Assembly: GCF_010686765.1 (NCBI RefSeq)
Contig: NZ_JAAGWF010000018.1
Location: forward strand, 62,001-126,000
DNA: 64,000 bases
Direction: 5' to 3'
Source of the DNA: Geodermatophilus sabuli
GTDB taxonomy: Bacteria > Actinomycetota > Actinomycetes > Mycobacteriales > Geodermatophilaceae
A program made the translations under genes and the position numbers. The first letter of the stretch is position 1. Each line of letters starts with the position of its first letter. A model generated the notes under the pieces. The model did not search any database. It was not told the DNA's origin and worked only from the letters and a program-made list of their open reading frames with translations. Positions 27,341-36,335 of the stretch are shown one piece after another.

Positions 27341-28048
27341 GTGGCCGAGGCCGAGCAGCCCACGGGCCAGCGGACGACGGCGACCCGGTCCTACCGGGGC
27401 CACGGCGTCCACGCCGCCCCCGGGGTGCACGAGTACGCCGTCGAGTTGGTCCGCGCTGCCCTCCCGCACGGCGGCCGGGTGCTGGAGGTCGGCGCCGGGT
27501 GCGGTGCCCTCACCCTGCGGTTGCGGGACGCCGGCTTCGACGTCGTGCCGACCGACCTCGACCCGCCGCACGACTGGATCGCCCGGCTCGACCTCGACGA
27601 TCCCGAGTGGACCGACCAGGCGCGCGGCCCCTTCGACATGGTCGTGTGCGTGGAGACCCTCGAGCACGTGGAGAACCCGCGGAAGGTGCTCCGGTCGATC
27701 CGGTCACTCCTCCGGGCCGGCGACGGGCTGCTGGTGAGCACGCCGAACATCACCCACCCGCACTCGCGGCTGAAGATGCTCCTCCGGGGTGCCCCCTACA
27801 TCTTCGGGCCGGGGCACTACCACCAGCCCGGGCACATCACGATCCTCCCGGACTGGATGCTCACCGAGCACGTCCGGCTGGCCGGTTTCGACCGGATCCG
27901 GGTCACGAACGGCGGCGACACCTTCTACCGCGGGGCGCTCCGGGTGGCCTACCGGGTCGAGATCGCCGTGCTGGCCCTCGTCGGTGTGCGGCAGCGGGCG
28001 CACTCGGGCGACGGCATCTGCACCTTCGTCACCGCCACCGCCGCCTGA
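27341..28048 (+). CDS. Class I SAM-dependent methyltransferase
   Basis: 235 aa, GTG start. SAM-binding motif I is RVLEVGAGCGALTLRLR, the acidic end of strand 2 is VVPTDLDP, and motif IV region is MVVCVETLEHVENP. The shape is that of UbiE/COQ5-like methyltransferases, with PDWMLTEHVRLAGF near the end. Substrate unknown. It diverges from the dioxygenase gene with a 171-nt shared promoter region. Confidence 0.88.
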   Translation: MAEAEQPTGQRTTATRSYRGHGVHAAPGVHEYAVELVRAALPHGGRVLEVGAGCGALTLRLRDAGFDVVPTDLDPPHDWIARLDLDDPEWTDQARGPFDMVVCVETLEHVENPRKVLRSIRSLLRAGDGLLVSTPNITHPHSRLKMLLRGAPYIFGPGHYHQPGHITILPDWMLTEHVRLAGFDRIRVTNGGDTFYRGALRVAYRVEIAVLALVGVRQRAHSGDGICTFVTATAA

Positions 28049-28066
28049 CCGGCTCGCTCCGGCGGG

Positions 28067-28654
28067 TCAGCGGCGCGCGGCCCGGGCCAGCGACCGGACG
28101 CCGACGTACGCGGCCGCCGCACCGGCCACCCACGGCCCGGCCACGACCACCGGGTCGAGGGCGTGGTGGCGCGCATCCGAGCGCCCGCGCCGCGAGCGCA
28201 GCCCCCCGCGGGTGAACTCGCTGCGGACGCCCGTCTCGGTCACCGGGTCGTCCGGGCGGAGCGTGGCGAAGGACCGCAGGTGGCTCCCCCAGGCGTCGAC
28301 CCGGTCCCCGACGATCAGCAGCAGCCAGTGCGCCAGGCGCCCCTCGCTGAACCGCGCGTAGGCGTACCTCCGGATGGCCCCGGACAACCCCCTCGGCGGC
28401 TGGGCGGTGCCGAAGACCGGGGTGACGAAGGCGTGCTCGATGGAGTGCTCCCGCGGCCACTTCTCGGGCTGCCGCTCGGGGAAGTCCCAGTGGGCGCCGG
28501 TGTCCGCGGGGTACTGCAGCTTCGGGTAGGAGGGCCGGTCGGCGGGGTCGAGGTCGACGCCCCACCCGGGGATGCGGGCCCGCAGCTCCTCCCGGCTGGG
28601 CGGCGGCGTGCGCTTGTCCCGGACGTAGGCGCTGGGGATCTCGGGGTCGGTCAT
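28067..28654 (-). CDS. Hypothetical protein with C-terminal hydrophobic segment
   Basis: 195 aa, ATG at 28654 with GGAGCGACG upstream. Soluble, Pro/Arg-rich N-terminal part (YPKLQYPADTGAHWDFPE), an internal LAHWLLLIVGDRVDAWGSHL stretch and one C-terminal hydrophobic helix (VVVAGPWVAGAAAAYVGV) that could be a tail anchor. I do not recognise the family. It lies 13 nt downstream of the Zn-dehydrogenase gene on the same strand and is probably co-transcribed. Confidence 0.75.
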   Translation of the reverse strand: MTDPEIPSAYVRDKRTPPPSREELRARIPGWGVDLDPADRPSYPKLQYPADTGAHWDFPERQPEKWPREHSIEHAFVTPVFGTAQPPRGLSGAIRRYAYARFSEGRLAHWLLLIVGDRVDAWGSHLRSFATLRPDDPVTETGVRSEFTRGGLRSRRGRSDARHHALDPVVVAGPWVAGAAAAYVGVRSLARAARR

Positions 28655-28667
28655 CGTCGCTCCTCGC

Positions 28668-29816
28668 TCACGCCGCGTCGGGCAGGACCAGCGGCTTGAT
28701 GCAGCCGTCGAGCTTGGCCGAGAACACGTGGTACGCCTCGGCGATGTGCTCCAGCGGGAAGCGGTGGGTGACCATCGCCCGGGGCGTCAGGTGGCCGTTG
28801 CGGACGTGCTCGAACATCCGCGGCCACTGCCGCTTCACCGGCGTCTGGTTCATCCGCAGCGTGAGGCCCTTGTTCAGCGCGTCGCCGAACTTGACCGCGT
28901 TGGGGATCGGCCCGTAGGCGCCGACCACCGAGACGGTGCCGCCCTTGCGCACCCCGTCGATCGCCCAGTTCAGCGCGGTGGCCGAGCCGCCCTGCAGCTT
29001 GAACTTCGGACCGGTCAGCTGCTGGGCCAGGTTGCCGTCGGCCTCCGCGCCGACCGCCTCGATCACCACGTCGGCACCGAGGTGGTCGGTCTGCTTCTTC
29101 ATCTCGACGACGATGTCGTCGTACTCGTCGTAGTCGAGCGTCTCGGCGTGGGCCATCGTGCGCGCCTTCTCCAGCCGCTCCTGCAGGTGGTCGATGACGA
29201 TCACCCGGCCGGCGCCCATGAGCCACGAGGACTGCGCGGCGACCAGCCCGACCGGCCCGGCGCCCAGGACGACGACGGTGTCACCCTCGGCGATCTCGCC
29301 GAGCTGGGCGCCGAAGTAGCCGGTCGCGGCGGCGTCGGTGAGCAGCACGGCGTCCTCGTCGTGCATCCAGTCGGGGATCCTCACCGGCCCGACGTCGGCG
29401 AACGGGACCCGCACGTACTGCGACTGACCGCCGTCGTAGCCGCCGGTGGTGTGCGAGTAGCCGTAGATGCCGCCGACCGCCGTGGCGTTCGGGTTGACGT
29501 TGTGGCAGTTGGAGTACAGGCCCCGGGCGCAGAACCAGCAGCTGCCGCAGAAGATGTTGAACGGCACCATCACCCGGTCGCCCACCTGCAGGTTCTGGAC
29601 CGAGGACCCGACCTGCTCCACGATCCCGATGAACTCGTGACCGAACGTGTGGCCGATCCGCGTGTCCGGCATCATGCCGTGGTAGAGGTGCAGGTCCGAC
29701 CCGCAGATCGCCGCCAGCGTCACCCGCACGATCGCGTCGTTCGGGTGCTCGATCGGCGGGACGTCCTTGTCCTCGACCCGGATCTTGTAGGGCCCTCGGT
29801 AGACCATGGCTCGCAT
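28668..29816 (-). CDS. Zinc-dependent alcohol dehydrogenase (threonine/formaldehyde dehydrogenase-like)
   Basis: 382 aa, ATG at 29816 with GGAGGACC upstream. Medium-chain dehydrogenase: catalytic zinc ligands in CGSDLHLYHG and GHEFIGIVE, structural-zinc cysteines in CGSCWFCARGLYSNC, and the NAD motif VVVLGAGPVGLVAAQ. Length and loop layout resemble glutathione-independent formaldehyde or sorbitol/threonine dehydrogenases. A role in aldehyde clearance is possible because the window's demethylases and sarcosine enzymes can release formaldehyde, but this link is speculative. Confidence 0.9.
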   Translation of the reverse strand: MRAMVYRGPYKIRVEDKDVPPIEHPNDAIVRVTLAAICGSDLHLYHGMMPDTRIGHTFGHEFIGIVEQVGSSVQNLQVGDRVMVPFNIFCGSCWFCARGLYSNCHNVNPNATAVGGIYGYSHTTGGYDGGQSQYVRVPFADVGPVRIPDWMHDEDAVLLTDAAATGYFGAQLGEIAEGDTVVVLGAGPVGLVAAQSSWLMGAGRVIVIDHLQERLEKARTMAHAETLDYDEYDDIVVEMKKQTDHLGADVVIEAVGAEADGNLAQQLTGPKFKLQGGSATALNWAIDGVRKGGTVSVVGAYGPIPNAVKFGDALNKGLTLRMNQTPVKRQWPRMFEHVRNGHLTPRAMVTHRFPLEHIAEAYHVFSAKLDGCIKPLVLPDAA

Positions 29817-30063
29817 GGGGGTCCTCCCGGACGCAGCTGCGGCGGCGTGACACCGCACCCTCCGACCTGGTGACCGGAGTACCCCGACCCTGCGTCACCG
29901 TCGGGCTCGCTGCCACTCGGGTGGCGATCGCGGAACCCGTCGATTGGGGGGTGGCGAGCCCCAGCCGCTGGGCTGACGGCCCCGGGGGGCGGGGCCGCAC
30001 GATGCCATCTGTGCGCTCCGGGTACCGGCCAGGTCGCACGGGGGAGAATCGAGGAGAACGTCG

Positions 30064-30549
30064 ATGATCAGGGTCCTCGTCGCGGACGACCACCAGCTCA
30101 TCCGGCAGGCGCTCACCGACCTGTTCGCCGACACGACCGACATCAGGGTCGTCGGCGAGTGTGCGGACGGGGGCGAGGTGGCGGGCGCCGTCGCGCGCAC
30201 CCTCCCCGACGTGGTCCTCATGGACCTGCGGATGCCGGTGATGGACGGGCTGGAGGCCACGCGGGAGCTGCTGGCCACGCACCCGCAGGTGCGGGTGGTG
30301 GTCCTCACCGGCGCCCTCACCCCGGCGACGGTCCGCGAGGCCACGGCGCTGGGCGTCGCCGGCTACCTGCTCAAGGGGGACGACCCCGGCGCACTGCCCG
30401 ACCGGATCAGGACGGTCGCCTCCGGGGGGAGGGCGTGGAGCGCAGCCGCCGCCGCCCTCGTCGAGAACGGCTGGGAGTCGATGACCCTCGCCCCCGCCGT
30501 CGAGGCCCGGTCCACCTACGCGGCGGAGAGCCCCCCGCGGCTGCGCTGA
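30064..30549 (+). CDS. Stand-alone receiver-domain protein
   Basis: 161 aa, ATG after GAGGAGAACGTCG. CheY-like receiver of the NarL subgroup: VADDHQLIRQAL, phospho-acceptor Asp54 in VLMDLRMPVMDG, VVVLTGAL and YLLKGDDPG. The DNA-binding HTH expected in NarL proteins is missing; about 35 residues of unrelated, Ala-rich sequence follow the receiver. No kinase is adjacent. It may act by protein contact, as phosphate sink, or be a truncated regulator. Confidence 0.88.
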   Translation: MIRVLVADDHQLIRQALTDLFADTTDIRVVGECADGGEVAGAVARTLPDVVLMDLRMPVMDGLEATRELLATHPQVRVVVLTGALTPATVREATALGVAGYLLKGDDPGALPDRIRTVASGGRAWSAAAAALVENGWESMTLAPAVEARSTYAAESPPRLR

Positions 30550-30577
30550 CCCGCACCCCTGGCGCCCGGTCCGAGCG

Positions 30578-31648
30578 TCAGGCCGGCGGAGGGGGCGGCT
30601 CGCCGGCCCACGCCGCCTCGAGCAGGGCCTCGACGCCCTCCCGGGTGACCGGCCGCGGGTTGGCGTACGGGCTGGCGACGGCGGCCGCGGCGATCCGCGG
30701 CACGTCGTCCCGGGCCATGCCGAGCTCCCGGAGGGACCGGGGCGCCCCCAACCGGCCGGCCAGTGCCCACAGCTCCCGCGCCGGATCGGCCACCCCGCCC
30801 AGTGCCCGGGACAGCGCAGCGACCGCCGTCGGCGCCGCCGGCTGGTTGAACCCCAGGGCGTGCGGCAGCACCACGGTGTGGGTGGGGGCGTGCGGCAGGT
30901 CCAGCGTCCCGCCCAGGGCGTGGCACAGCTTGTGGTGCAGGGACATGGTCGTCGCGGCCAGCACCGCGCCGCACAACCACGCCCCGTACTGCGCCTCCGC
31001 CCGGGCGTCCAGGTCGGTCCCGTCCGCGACCACCCGGGGCAGCGCCCCGGCCAGCGCCCGTGCCCCCTCCTCGGCCATCAGCGACACGATCGGCGTCGCA
31101 TCGGGGGCGTAGAGCCCCTCCACCGCATGGGCGATCGCGTTCATGCCGCTCGTGGCCGACAACCCGGCCGGCAGGGTGAGCGTGAGCTCCGGGTCGTACA
31201 CGACGCTGCGGGGCAGCACCCGCACGTCCCGGCCGGTCCGCTTCTCGCCGCCCTCGGTCAGCCCCCACACCGGTGTCATCTCCGACCCCGCGTACGTCGT
31301 CGGCACCGCGATGACGGGCAGCCCGTGCTCCAGCGCGATCGCCTTGCCCAGCCCGACCGCCGATCCGCCGCCGACGGCCACGCAGCCGTCCGCCCCCAGC
31401 TCGCGGGCCACGTCGCGGGCGTGACCGGCGACCTCGACCGGCACGTGCATGCGCGCCTCGGCCAGCACGCCCACCGACCGCTCACCCAGTGCGCCGGCCA
31501 CCATCCGGCCGGTCTCCTCCTGCTCCGGCGAGCACAGCACCAGGACCCGGGAGAGCCCGAGCGCCGCCACCTCCTCGGGCAGCGCACGCACCGCGCCCGC
31601 GCCGAACCGCACCCGCATCGGCAGCGCCTGGTAGGTGAACGAGCGCAT
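30578..31648 (-). CDS. Maleylacetate reductase (iron-containing ADH superfamily)
   Basis: 356 aa from ATG 31648 (a GTG one codon earlier at 31651 is also possible, overlapping the regulator stop). GGAGGAGCACC precedes it. It reduces maleylacetate to 3-oxoadipate in resorcinol, hydroxyquinol and chloroaromatic degradation. NAD-binding block [16 protein letters not shown]; family marks [45 protein letters not shown]. No hydroxyquinol dioxygenase is next to it, so its pathway partners are elsewhere; the intradiol enzyme at 26225 is a secreted type and not an obvious partner. Confidence 0.9.
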   Translation of the reverse strand: MRSFTYQALPMRVRFGAGAVRALPEEVAALGLSRVLVLCSPEQEETGRMVAGALGERSVGVLAEARMHVPVEVAGHARDVARELGADGCVAVGGGSAVGLGKAIALEHGLPVIAVPTTYAGSEMTPVWGLTEGGEKRTGRDVRVLPRSVVYDPELTLTLPAGLSATSGMNAIAHAVEGLYAPDATPIVSLMAEEGARALAGALPRVVADGTDLDARAEAQYGAWLCGAVLAATTMSLHHKLCHALGGTLDLPHAPTHTVVLPHALGFNQPAAPTAVAALSRALGGVADPARELWALAGRLGAPRSLRELGMARDDVPRIAAAAVASPYANPRPVTREGVEALLEAAWAGEPPPPPA

Positions 31649-32451
31649 CACGGTGCTCCTCCGGTGGACGGGTCGGTCAACGCGCGCAGCACGGCCGCCG
31701 TGTGCCGGTCGGCGGGCAGGAACGCCTCGATGCTGAGCTCCGCGGCGGTGACGTCGACGGCGGTCCCGAAGGTGGTCACCGTGCTGAGGAAGGCCAGCTC
31801 GCCGTCCCCGTGCCGGATGCGCAGCGGCACCACGATCCCGTCGGCCGGCGACCCGCCGCGGCCGCCGGGCAGCGCGGCCAGCTCGCGGTGCAGCGCGGCC
31901 AGGCCGGGGTCACCGGTGCCGGCCGCCTCCCGGCCGAGGCGGTGCAGCACGTGGGTGCGCCACTGGGTCAGGTTGGCGATCCGCGGCGCCATGCCCTCGG
32001 GGTGCAGGCTCAGCCGCAGCACGTTGACCGGCGGCCGCAGCAACCACTCCGCCGCGCCGTCCAGCAGCAGCGCGACGCTGCGGTTGGCCGCCACCAGGTG
32101 CCAGGTGCGGTCGATGACGACGGCGGGATGGGGCTCGTAGCCGGCCAGCACCAGGTCGAGCGCCTCGCGCACCGGTGCCATGGCGGGGTCGTCCAGGGGC
32201 CGCTCGGCGTAGGCGGGCGCGAAGCCGGCGGACAGCAGCAGCTCGTTGCGCGCGCGCAGCGGGATCTCCAGCTCCTCGGCCAGCCGCAGCAGCATCTCCC
32301 GGGTGGGACGGGCCCGCCCGGTCTCCAGGAAGCTGAGGTGGCGGGTGGACACCCCCGCCTGGCAGGACAGGTCGAGCTGGCTGAGCCGGCGTCGCTGCCG
32401 CCAGGTGCGCAGCAGCGCGCCGGCCGGTGGGCTGGTGGCGAGCTGGGTCAC
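31648..32451 (-). CDS. XRE-family regulator with MmyB-like ligand-binding domain
   Basis: 267 aa, GTG start. N-terminal Cro/C1 HTH (RRLSQLDLSCQAGVSTRHLS, FLETGRARPTREMLLRLAEE) followed by the MmyB-like PAS-type domain (VVIDRTWHLVAANRSVALLL). Its 3' end overlaps the maleylacetate reductase start, so the two are one operon. A perfect palindrome lies 36 nt upstream (32488-32502), between it and the divergent membrane-protein gene. Confidence 0.92.
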   Translation of the reverse strand: MTQLATSPPAGALLRTWRQRRRLSQLDLSCQAGVSTRHLSFLETGRARPTREMLLRLAEELEIPLRARNELLLSAGFAPAYAERPLDDPAMAPVREALDLVLAGYEPHPAVVIDRTWHLVAANRSVALLLDGAAEWLLRPPVNVLRLSLHPEGMAPRIANLTQWRTHVLHRLGREAAGTGDPGLAALHRELAALPGGRGGSPADGIVVPLRIRHGDGELAFLSTVTTFGTAVDVTAAELSIEAFLPADRHTAAVLRALTDPSTGGAP

Positions 32452-32487
32452 GGCCGCACCGTAGCGAGCGACGCGTCGGGCTGTCGC

Positions 32488-32502
32488 TTACCTCGCAGGT
32501 AA
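32488..32502. promoter_or_regulatory. Palindromic operator in divergent promoter region
   Basis: TTACCT-CGC-AGGTAA, perfect 6-bp arms, A/T-rich ends in an otherwise G/C-rich gap between the XRE regulator and the 32538 gene. Probable binding site of the XRE regulator controlling both directions. Confidence 0.6.
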
Positions 32503-32537
32503 TCGACGGTGCGCCCGGCCGGGGCCACCGTTCCGGC

Positions 32538-32963
32538 ATGACCACCACCTCCACCACCACCGGGGCCCGCCCGGTCGTCCGTGCCGACCGGCTGCTCCGG
32601 CCGGCACTGCAGCTCGACGCGGCGGTGACCGGCCTCAACGGGGCCGGCTACCTGCTCGCCGCACCCGTCCTGGCCGGCCTCCTCGGCCTGCCGGCGGGCG
32701 TGCTGCGCGGCGTCGGCGGCTTCCTGCTCGCCTTCGCCGTCGTCGTCTGGGCGGTCGGGCGCCGGACGACGGTCCCCGCCGGACCGGCCGCCGGTGTCGT
32801 CACGGCCAACGTGCTGTGGGCGGCGGCCAGCGTCGCCGTCGCACTCGGCGGCTGGCACACCCCGACGGTCGCCGGGACCACCTGGATCGCCCTCCAGGCC
32901 GCCGTCGTCGCCGGCTTCGCCGCGCTCCAGTGGCGCGGGCTGCGCAGCCGCACCTCGTCCTGA
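32538..32963 (+). CDS. Small integral membrane protein, four helices
   Basis: 141 aa from ATG 32538. Four hydrophobic segments after residue 30 (AAVTGLNGAGYLLAAPVLAG, GVGGFLLAFAVVVWAVG, AAGVVTANVLWAAASVAVAL, IALQAAVVAGFAALQW). No transporter signature that I recognise. 30 nt upstream of the NTF2-like gene and divergent from the XRE regulator, whose palindromic operator lies between them. Confidence 0.82.
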   Translation: MTTTSTTTGARPVVRADRLLRPALQLDAAVTGLNGAGYLLAAPVLAGLLGLPAGVLRGVGGFLLAFAVVVWAVGRRTTVPAGPAAGVVTANVLWAAASVAVALGGWHTPTVAGTTWIALQAAVVAGFAALQWRGLRSRTSS

Positions 32964-32993
32964 CCCCCTACGAGAACCGACAGGAGAACTGCC

Positions 32994-33383
32994 ATGACCG
33001 ACGTCCTCATCGACCACACCGTGCTCGCCGAGCGCTACCTGGCCGTCTGGAACGAGACCGATCCCTCCGCCCGCCGGCGGGCGATCGACGACCTGTACGC
33101 CCCGGACGCCCGCTACGTCGACCCGCTGGCCGACGCCCGCGGCCGGGAGTCGATCGACGCCACCGTCGCCGCGGTCCAGGCGCAGCTGCCCGGACTGGTG
33201 TTCCGGCTGGCGGGCCCGGTCGACGGGCACCACGACGTCGCCCGCTTCACCTGGGAGGTGGTCCCGGCCGGCGCTCCGGCCGACGCGACGGCACCCCTCG
33301 TGGGGTTCGACGTCATCGCCGTCGACGGGCAGGGGCGGCTGCGCGCGGTGGCGGGGTTCCTGGACCGGGTCCCCGCCGCGTGA
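32994..33383 (+). CDS. NTF2/SnoaL-like domain protein
   Basis: 129 aa, ATG with CAGGAG upstream. The cone-shaped SnoaL fold is suggested by the N-terminal helix (ERYLAVWNETDPSARRRAID), DLYAPDARYVDPLAD and the closing strand FDVIAVDGQGRLRAVAGFLDRV. Members are small hydrolases, isomerases or ligand carriers; nothing here fixes the activity. Probably co-transcribed with the membrane protein at 32538. Confidence 0.85.
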   Translation: MTDVLIDHTVLAERYLAVWNETDPSARRRAIDDLYAPDARYVDPLADARGRESIDATVAAVQAQLPGLVFRLAGPVDGHHDVARFTWEVVPAGAPADATAPLVGFDVIAVDGQGRLRAVAGFLDRVPAA

Positions 33384-33389
33384 GGGCGG

Positions 33390-33435
33390 CCGGTCGCGGG
33401 CGGGGACGCAGCTGTCGTCCCGCGCCCGCGACCGG
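33390..33435. terminator. Bidirectional hairpin terminator
   Basis: 19- and 20-nt arms (CCGGTCGCGGGCGGGGACG against CGTCCCGCGCCCGCGACCGG, one bulged base) around a 7-nt loop, between the convergent NTF2-like and GT9-like genes. Confidence 0.82.
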
Positions 33436-33460
33436 TCGCGCCGGACCCGGGCGGGCCGGG

Positions 33461-34594
33461 TCAGAGGTACTGCAGGTGGACCGAGTCGATCGACCAGATC
33501 GCCGAGCTGTCCCCTCCGTGCGCGGCGACCAGCGCAGTGACGTACTCCCGCACCGCTCGCTCGTAACCCAGGGTGCCGGCGAGCAGCTCGCCGGCCGCGC
33601 CGACGATGCGCTCGAGGTCCTCGACGACGCGGGCGCGGGTCATGCTCGGCGTGCGCGGTCCGTCGTCCCCGTCGAGCACCACGACCGCGGGGTCGAACTG
33701 GCTGAAGCTGGGATGACGGCCGGTGTCGGGCAGGACCGAGCGGAACGGCACGTGGTTGAACCAGTACTCGAACCAGCGGCCGCCCGACAGCGCCAGCCAC
33801 GGGGTGCCGACGGCGAGGGCGGCCAGACCGAAGCCGGTGTGCGGGGCGAGGAAGACGTCGCACGCCTCGACGACGGCGAGCTGCTCGGCGAGCGGGACGT
33901 CGAAGCAGTCGACGGGCGACGAACGGTGGCCCCTCAGGGCGCGCAACCCCTCCGCGGTGAGCGCGGTGCTGGTCCGCCGGTCGCGGGCGGTCCGGCCGAC
34001 CAGGACGATCTCGAGACCGGGGAACGCCTCGGTGAGCGCGTCGAGGACGAGCAGCCAGGAGTCCGGGGACGGGTACAGCGAGGCGTCGCTGGACCCGGCG
34101 GGCATGAACGCGATCCGCCCGGCCGGCGGGCGGCCGGGCGCCAGCCGGCGTGCGGCCTGCTCGCGGACGGCCAGGGGCAGGTCAAGGCGCAACCGCTGGT
34201 GGGGGCGGTAACCGGCACGCTCCGCGCCGACGACGGACCGCCGTCCGCCCGGGGTGCGCAGGTGCGCGTCCGAGGCCGCGTAGTAGTCGCGCATGCCGGG
34301 GAACAGCTCGTACTGGAACGGCTGGTGGCGGCGGGTGTCGTCGACCACCCAGTCCCAGTCGCGCGGCAGCTCGCGCAGCCGGTCCGCGGAGTCCTCGCAC
34401 GGCTCCAGGAACGGGTGGTCGACCGGGTGGACGGCCGTCACCGCCGGGCAGAACGCGGCCAGCTCCACCGCCGTCGCCGCGTTCAGCGCGACCGACACCT
34501 CCCGGCCCGGCACCGCCGCCGCGTGCCCGGTGCAGTAGTGCAGGGCCTCGATCGCGTGGCCGACCGGTTGCGCGTAGAAGAGGTTCACCAGCAT
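33461..34594 (-). CDS. Glycosyltransferase family 9-like protein
   Basis: 377 aa from ATG 34594; a GTG at 34609 would add five residues. The C-terminal half has the nucleotide-sugar binding layout of heptosyltransferase-like GT-B enzymes: GRIAFMPAGSS, LEIVLVGRTARD, and VEACDVFLAPHTGFGLAALAVGTPWLALSGG. There is no signal peptide. It stands alone, convergent with the NTF2-like gene. The acceptor is unknown; a role in cell-surface or secondary glycosylation is possible. Confidence 0.7.
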   Translation of the reverse strand: MLVNLFYAQPVGHAIEALHYCTGHAAAVPGREVSVALNAATAVELAAFCPAVTAVHPVDHPFLEPCEDSADRLRELPRDWDWVVDDTRRHQPFQYELFPGMRDYYAASDAHLRTPGGRRSVVGAERAGYRPHQRLRLDLPLAVREQAARRLAPGRPPAGRIAFMPAGSSDASLYPSPDSWLLVLDALTEAFPGLEIVLVGRTARDRRTSTALTAEGLRALRGHRSSPVDCFDVPLAEQLAVVEACDVFLAPHTGFGLAALAVGTPWLALSGGRWFEYWFNHVPFRSVLPDTGRHPSFSQFDPAVVVLDGDDGPRTPSMTRARVVEDLERIVGAAGELLAGTLGYERAVREYVTALVAAHGGDSSAIWSIDSVHLQYL

Positions 34595-34742
34595 CCGTTC
34601 GCGGTCCACCCCTCGATCGTCACGAGCGGGGCAACCGGTTTCCGTGCCGGCCCGGCCCCGGGCTCTCTCCCTTGCCCCGCGCCGAGGTGACCTGCGAGTG
34701 TGGCTCTGCCCGTCCACCAGGGAACACGTTGCGGGGGCTGCC

Positions 34743-36335
34743 GTGCGTACTGCGGTACTGGGTGGCGGACCCGGCGGGCTCTTCGCCGCCACGCTCGCCA
34801 AGGCCAGCGCACCGGATCGCGAGGTCACCCTCGTCGAGCGGAACCGCGCCCAGGACACCTTCGGCTTCGGGGTGGTCTTCTCCGACGCGACGCTGGAGGG
34901 CATCCACGCGGCCGATCCCGTGCTCCGCGACGCGCTCGCCGAGCACGGCGTGCACTGGGACCCGATCGAGGTCCGGCTGCACGGGGAACGCCTGGTCTGC
35001 CGCGGCAACGGCATGGCCGCCGTCGAGCGGCGGACGCTGCTCGACCTGCTGCAGCAGCGGGCCCTGGCGGCCGGTGTCGACGTCCGCTTCGCCACCGAGG
35101 TCGGCCCGGACGAGCTGATCGCCGCCGGCTACGACCTGGTGGTCGCCGCCGACGGCGCCAACTCCCGCCTGCGCGACCGGTTCGCCGACGTCTTCTCGCC
35201 CTCCGCCGAGACCGCCACCGCCCGGTTCATCTGGCTGGGCACCACCCATCCGTTCAGCGGACTCACCTTCCTGCACGAGCGCGGGCCGCACGGGGTCTTC
35301 GCCGTGCACGGCTACCCGATCGGCAACGGCGTCTCGACGTTCATCGTGGAGACCGACGAGGACTCCTGGCGCGCGGCGGGCCTCGACGAGTTCGACGTGG
35401 AGCAGCCGCCCGGACCGAGCGACGAGAAGTCCCGGGTGTACCTGCAGGACCTCTTCGCCGAGCAGATCGACGGGCACCCCCTGCTGGTGAACAACTCCCG
35501 GTGGGGCGTGTTCCGCACCCGCCGGGCCCGCCGCTGGCGGCATCGCGTGGGCGGCACGGCGATCGCGCTGCTCGGCGACGCCGCCCACACCGCCCACTTC
35601 TCGGTCGGCTCGGGCACCAAGATGGCCATGGAGGACGCCGTCGCGCTCGTCGCCGCCCTCGACGAGCAGCCGGACGACGTCGATGCCGCCCTCGCCGTCT
35701 ACGAGAGCGTCCGGCAGCCCGCGGTCGCGAAGATCCAGGACGCCGCGCGCCCCAGCCTGTCCTGGTGGGAGCACGTCGGCCGCTCGCACGACGCCCTGCC
35801 GGCGTGGCAGTTCGCCTACCACTTCTTCACCCGCAGCCTGACCGAGTCGAAGCTGAGCCGCCGCGACGACGCGTTCGTCGCCGGGGTCCACGACCGCTGG
35901 CGGCAGCTGCACGGGGCCGAACCACTGGACAGCCCGCTCGAGGTCGCCGGCCGGCGGCTGGACGGTCGGGTCGTCGTGGTCGGCGGCGGAGCGGCCCACC
36001 TGCCCGGCGGCCCCCTCCCGCTGCGGCCGGGGCCGAGCGACGACGGCGGTCCCTGGGGCCTGTGGGTGACCGCGCCGAGCGGCGAGGACCAGGTGCCCGC
36101 CGCCCTGGAGGTCGTGGCGAGAGGGGTGGCCGCCGGCGCCGCGCTGGTCGCCGTCGGGGGCGGCAGCGCGCTGACCCGCCGGCTGCTGTGCGAGGCGGCG
36201 CGGCTGGAGCACGGCGCGGTCAGCCTCCTGGTCGAGGAGGTCGATCCCGGCCGCGCTCCCGACGTCGCCGTGACCGCCGTGCTCTCCGGCCGCACCGACC
36301 TGGTCAGCGCACCCGTCGAGGAGGTGTCCCCGTGA
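34743..36335 (+). CDS. Salicylyl-CoA 5-hydroxylase-like FAD monooxygenase with partial OYE-like tail
   Basis: 530 aa, GTG start. FAD Rossmann VLGGGPGGLFAATLAKA, the DG motif VAADGANSRLRDRF, the GD motif LLGDAAHTAHFSVGSGTKMA, typical of the salicylyl-CoA / 2-aminobenzoyl-CoA monooxygenase subgroup. This group hydroxylates the CoA thioester of salicylate to gentisyl-CoA. Bifunctional relatives carry a complete old-yellow-enzyme barrel at the C-terminus; here only about 120 residues follow the monooxygenase, including [12 protein letters not shown] and VTAVLSGRTDLVSAP that look like the last OYE strands. The next gene, overlapping by 4 bp, is an aryl-AMP ligase. The hydroxylase call is good; the exact acyl group is inferred. 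Confidence 0.82.
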   Translation: MRTAVLGGGPGGLFAATLAKASAPDREVTLVERNRAQDTFGFGVVFSDATLEGIHAADPVLRDALAEHGVHWDPIEVRLHGERLVCRGNGMAAVERRTLLDLLQQRALAAGVDVRFATEVGPDELIAAGYDLVVAADGANSRLRDRFADVFSPSAETATARFIWLGTTHPFSGLTFLHERGPHGVFAVHGYPIGNGVSTFIVETDEDSWRAAGLDEFDVEQPPGPSDEKSRVYLQDLFAEQIDGHPLLVNNSRWGVFRTRRARRWRHRVGGTAIALLGDAAHTAHFSVGSGTKMAMEDAVALVAALDEQPDDVDAALAVYESVRQPAVAKIQDAARPSLSWWEHVGRSHDALPAWQFAYHFFTRSLTESKLSRRDDAFVAGVHDRWRQLHGAEPLDSPLEVAGRRLDGRVVVVGGGAAHLPGGPLPLRPGPSDDGGPWGLWVTAPSGEDQVPAALEVVARGVAAGAALVAVGGGSALTRRLLCEAARLEHGAVSLLVEEVDPGRAPDVAVTAVLSGRTDLVSAPVEEVSP

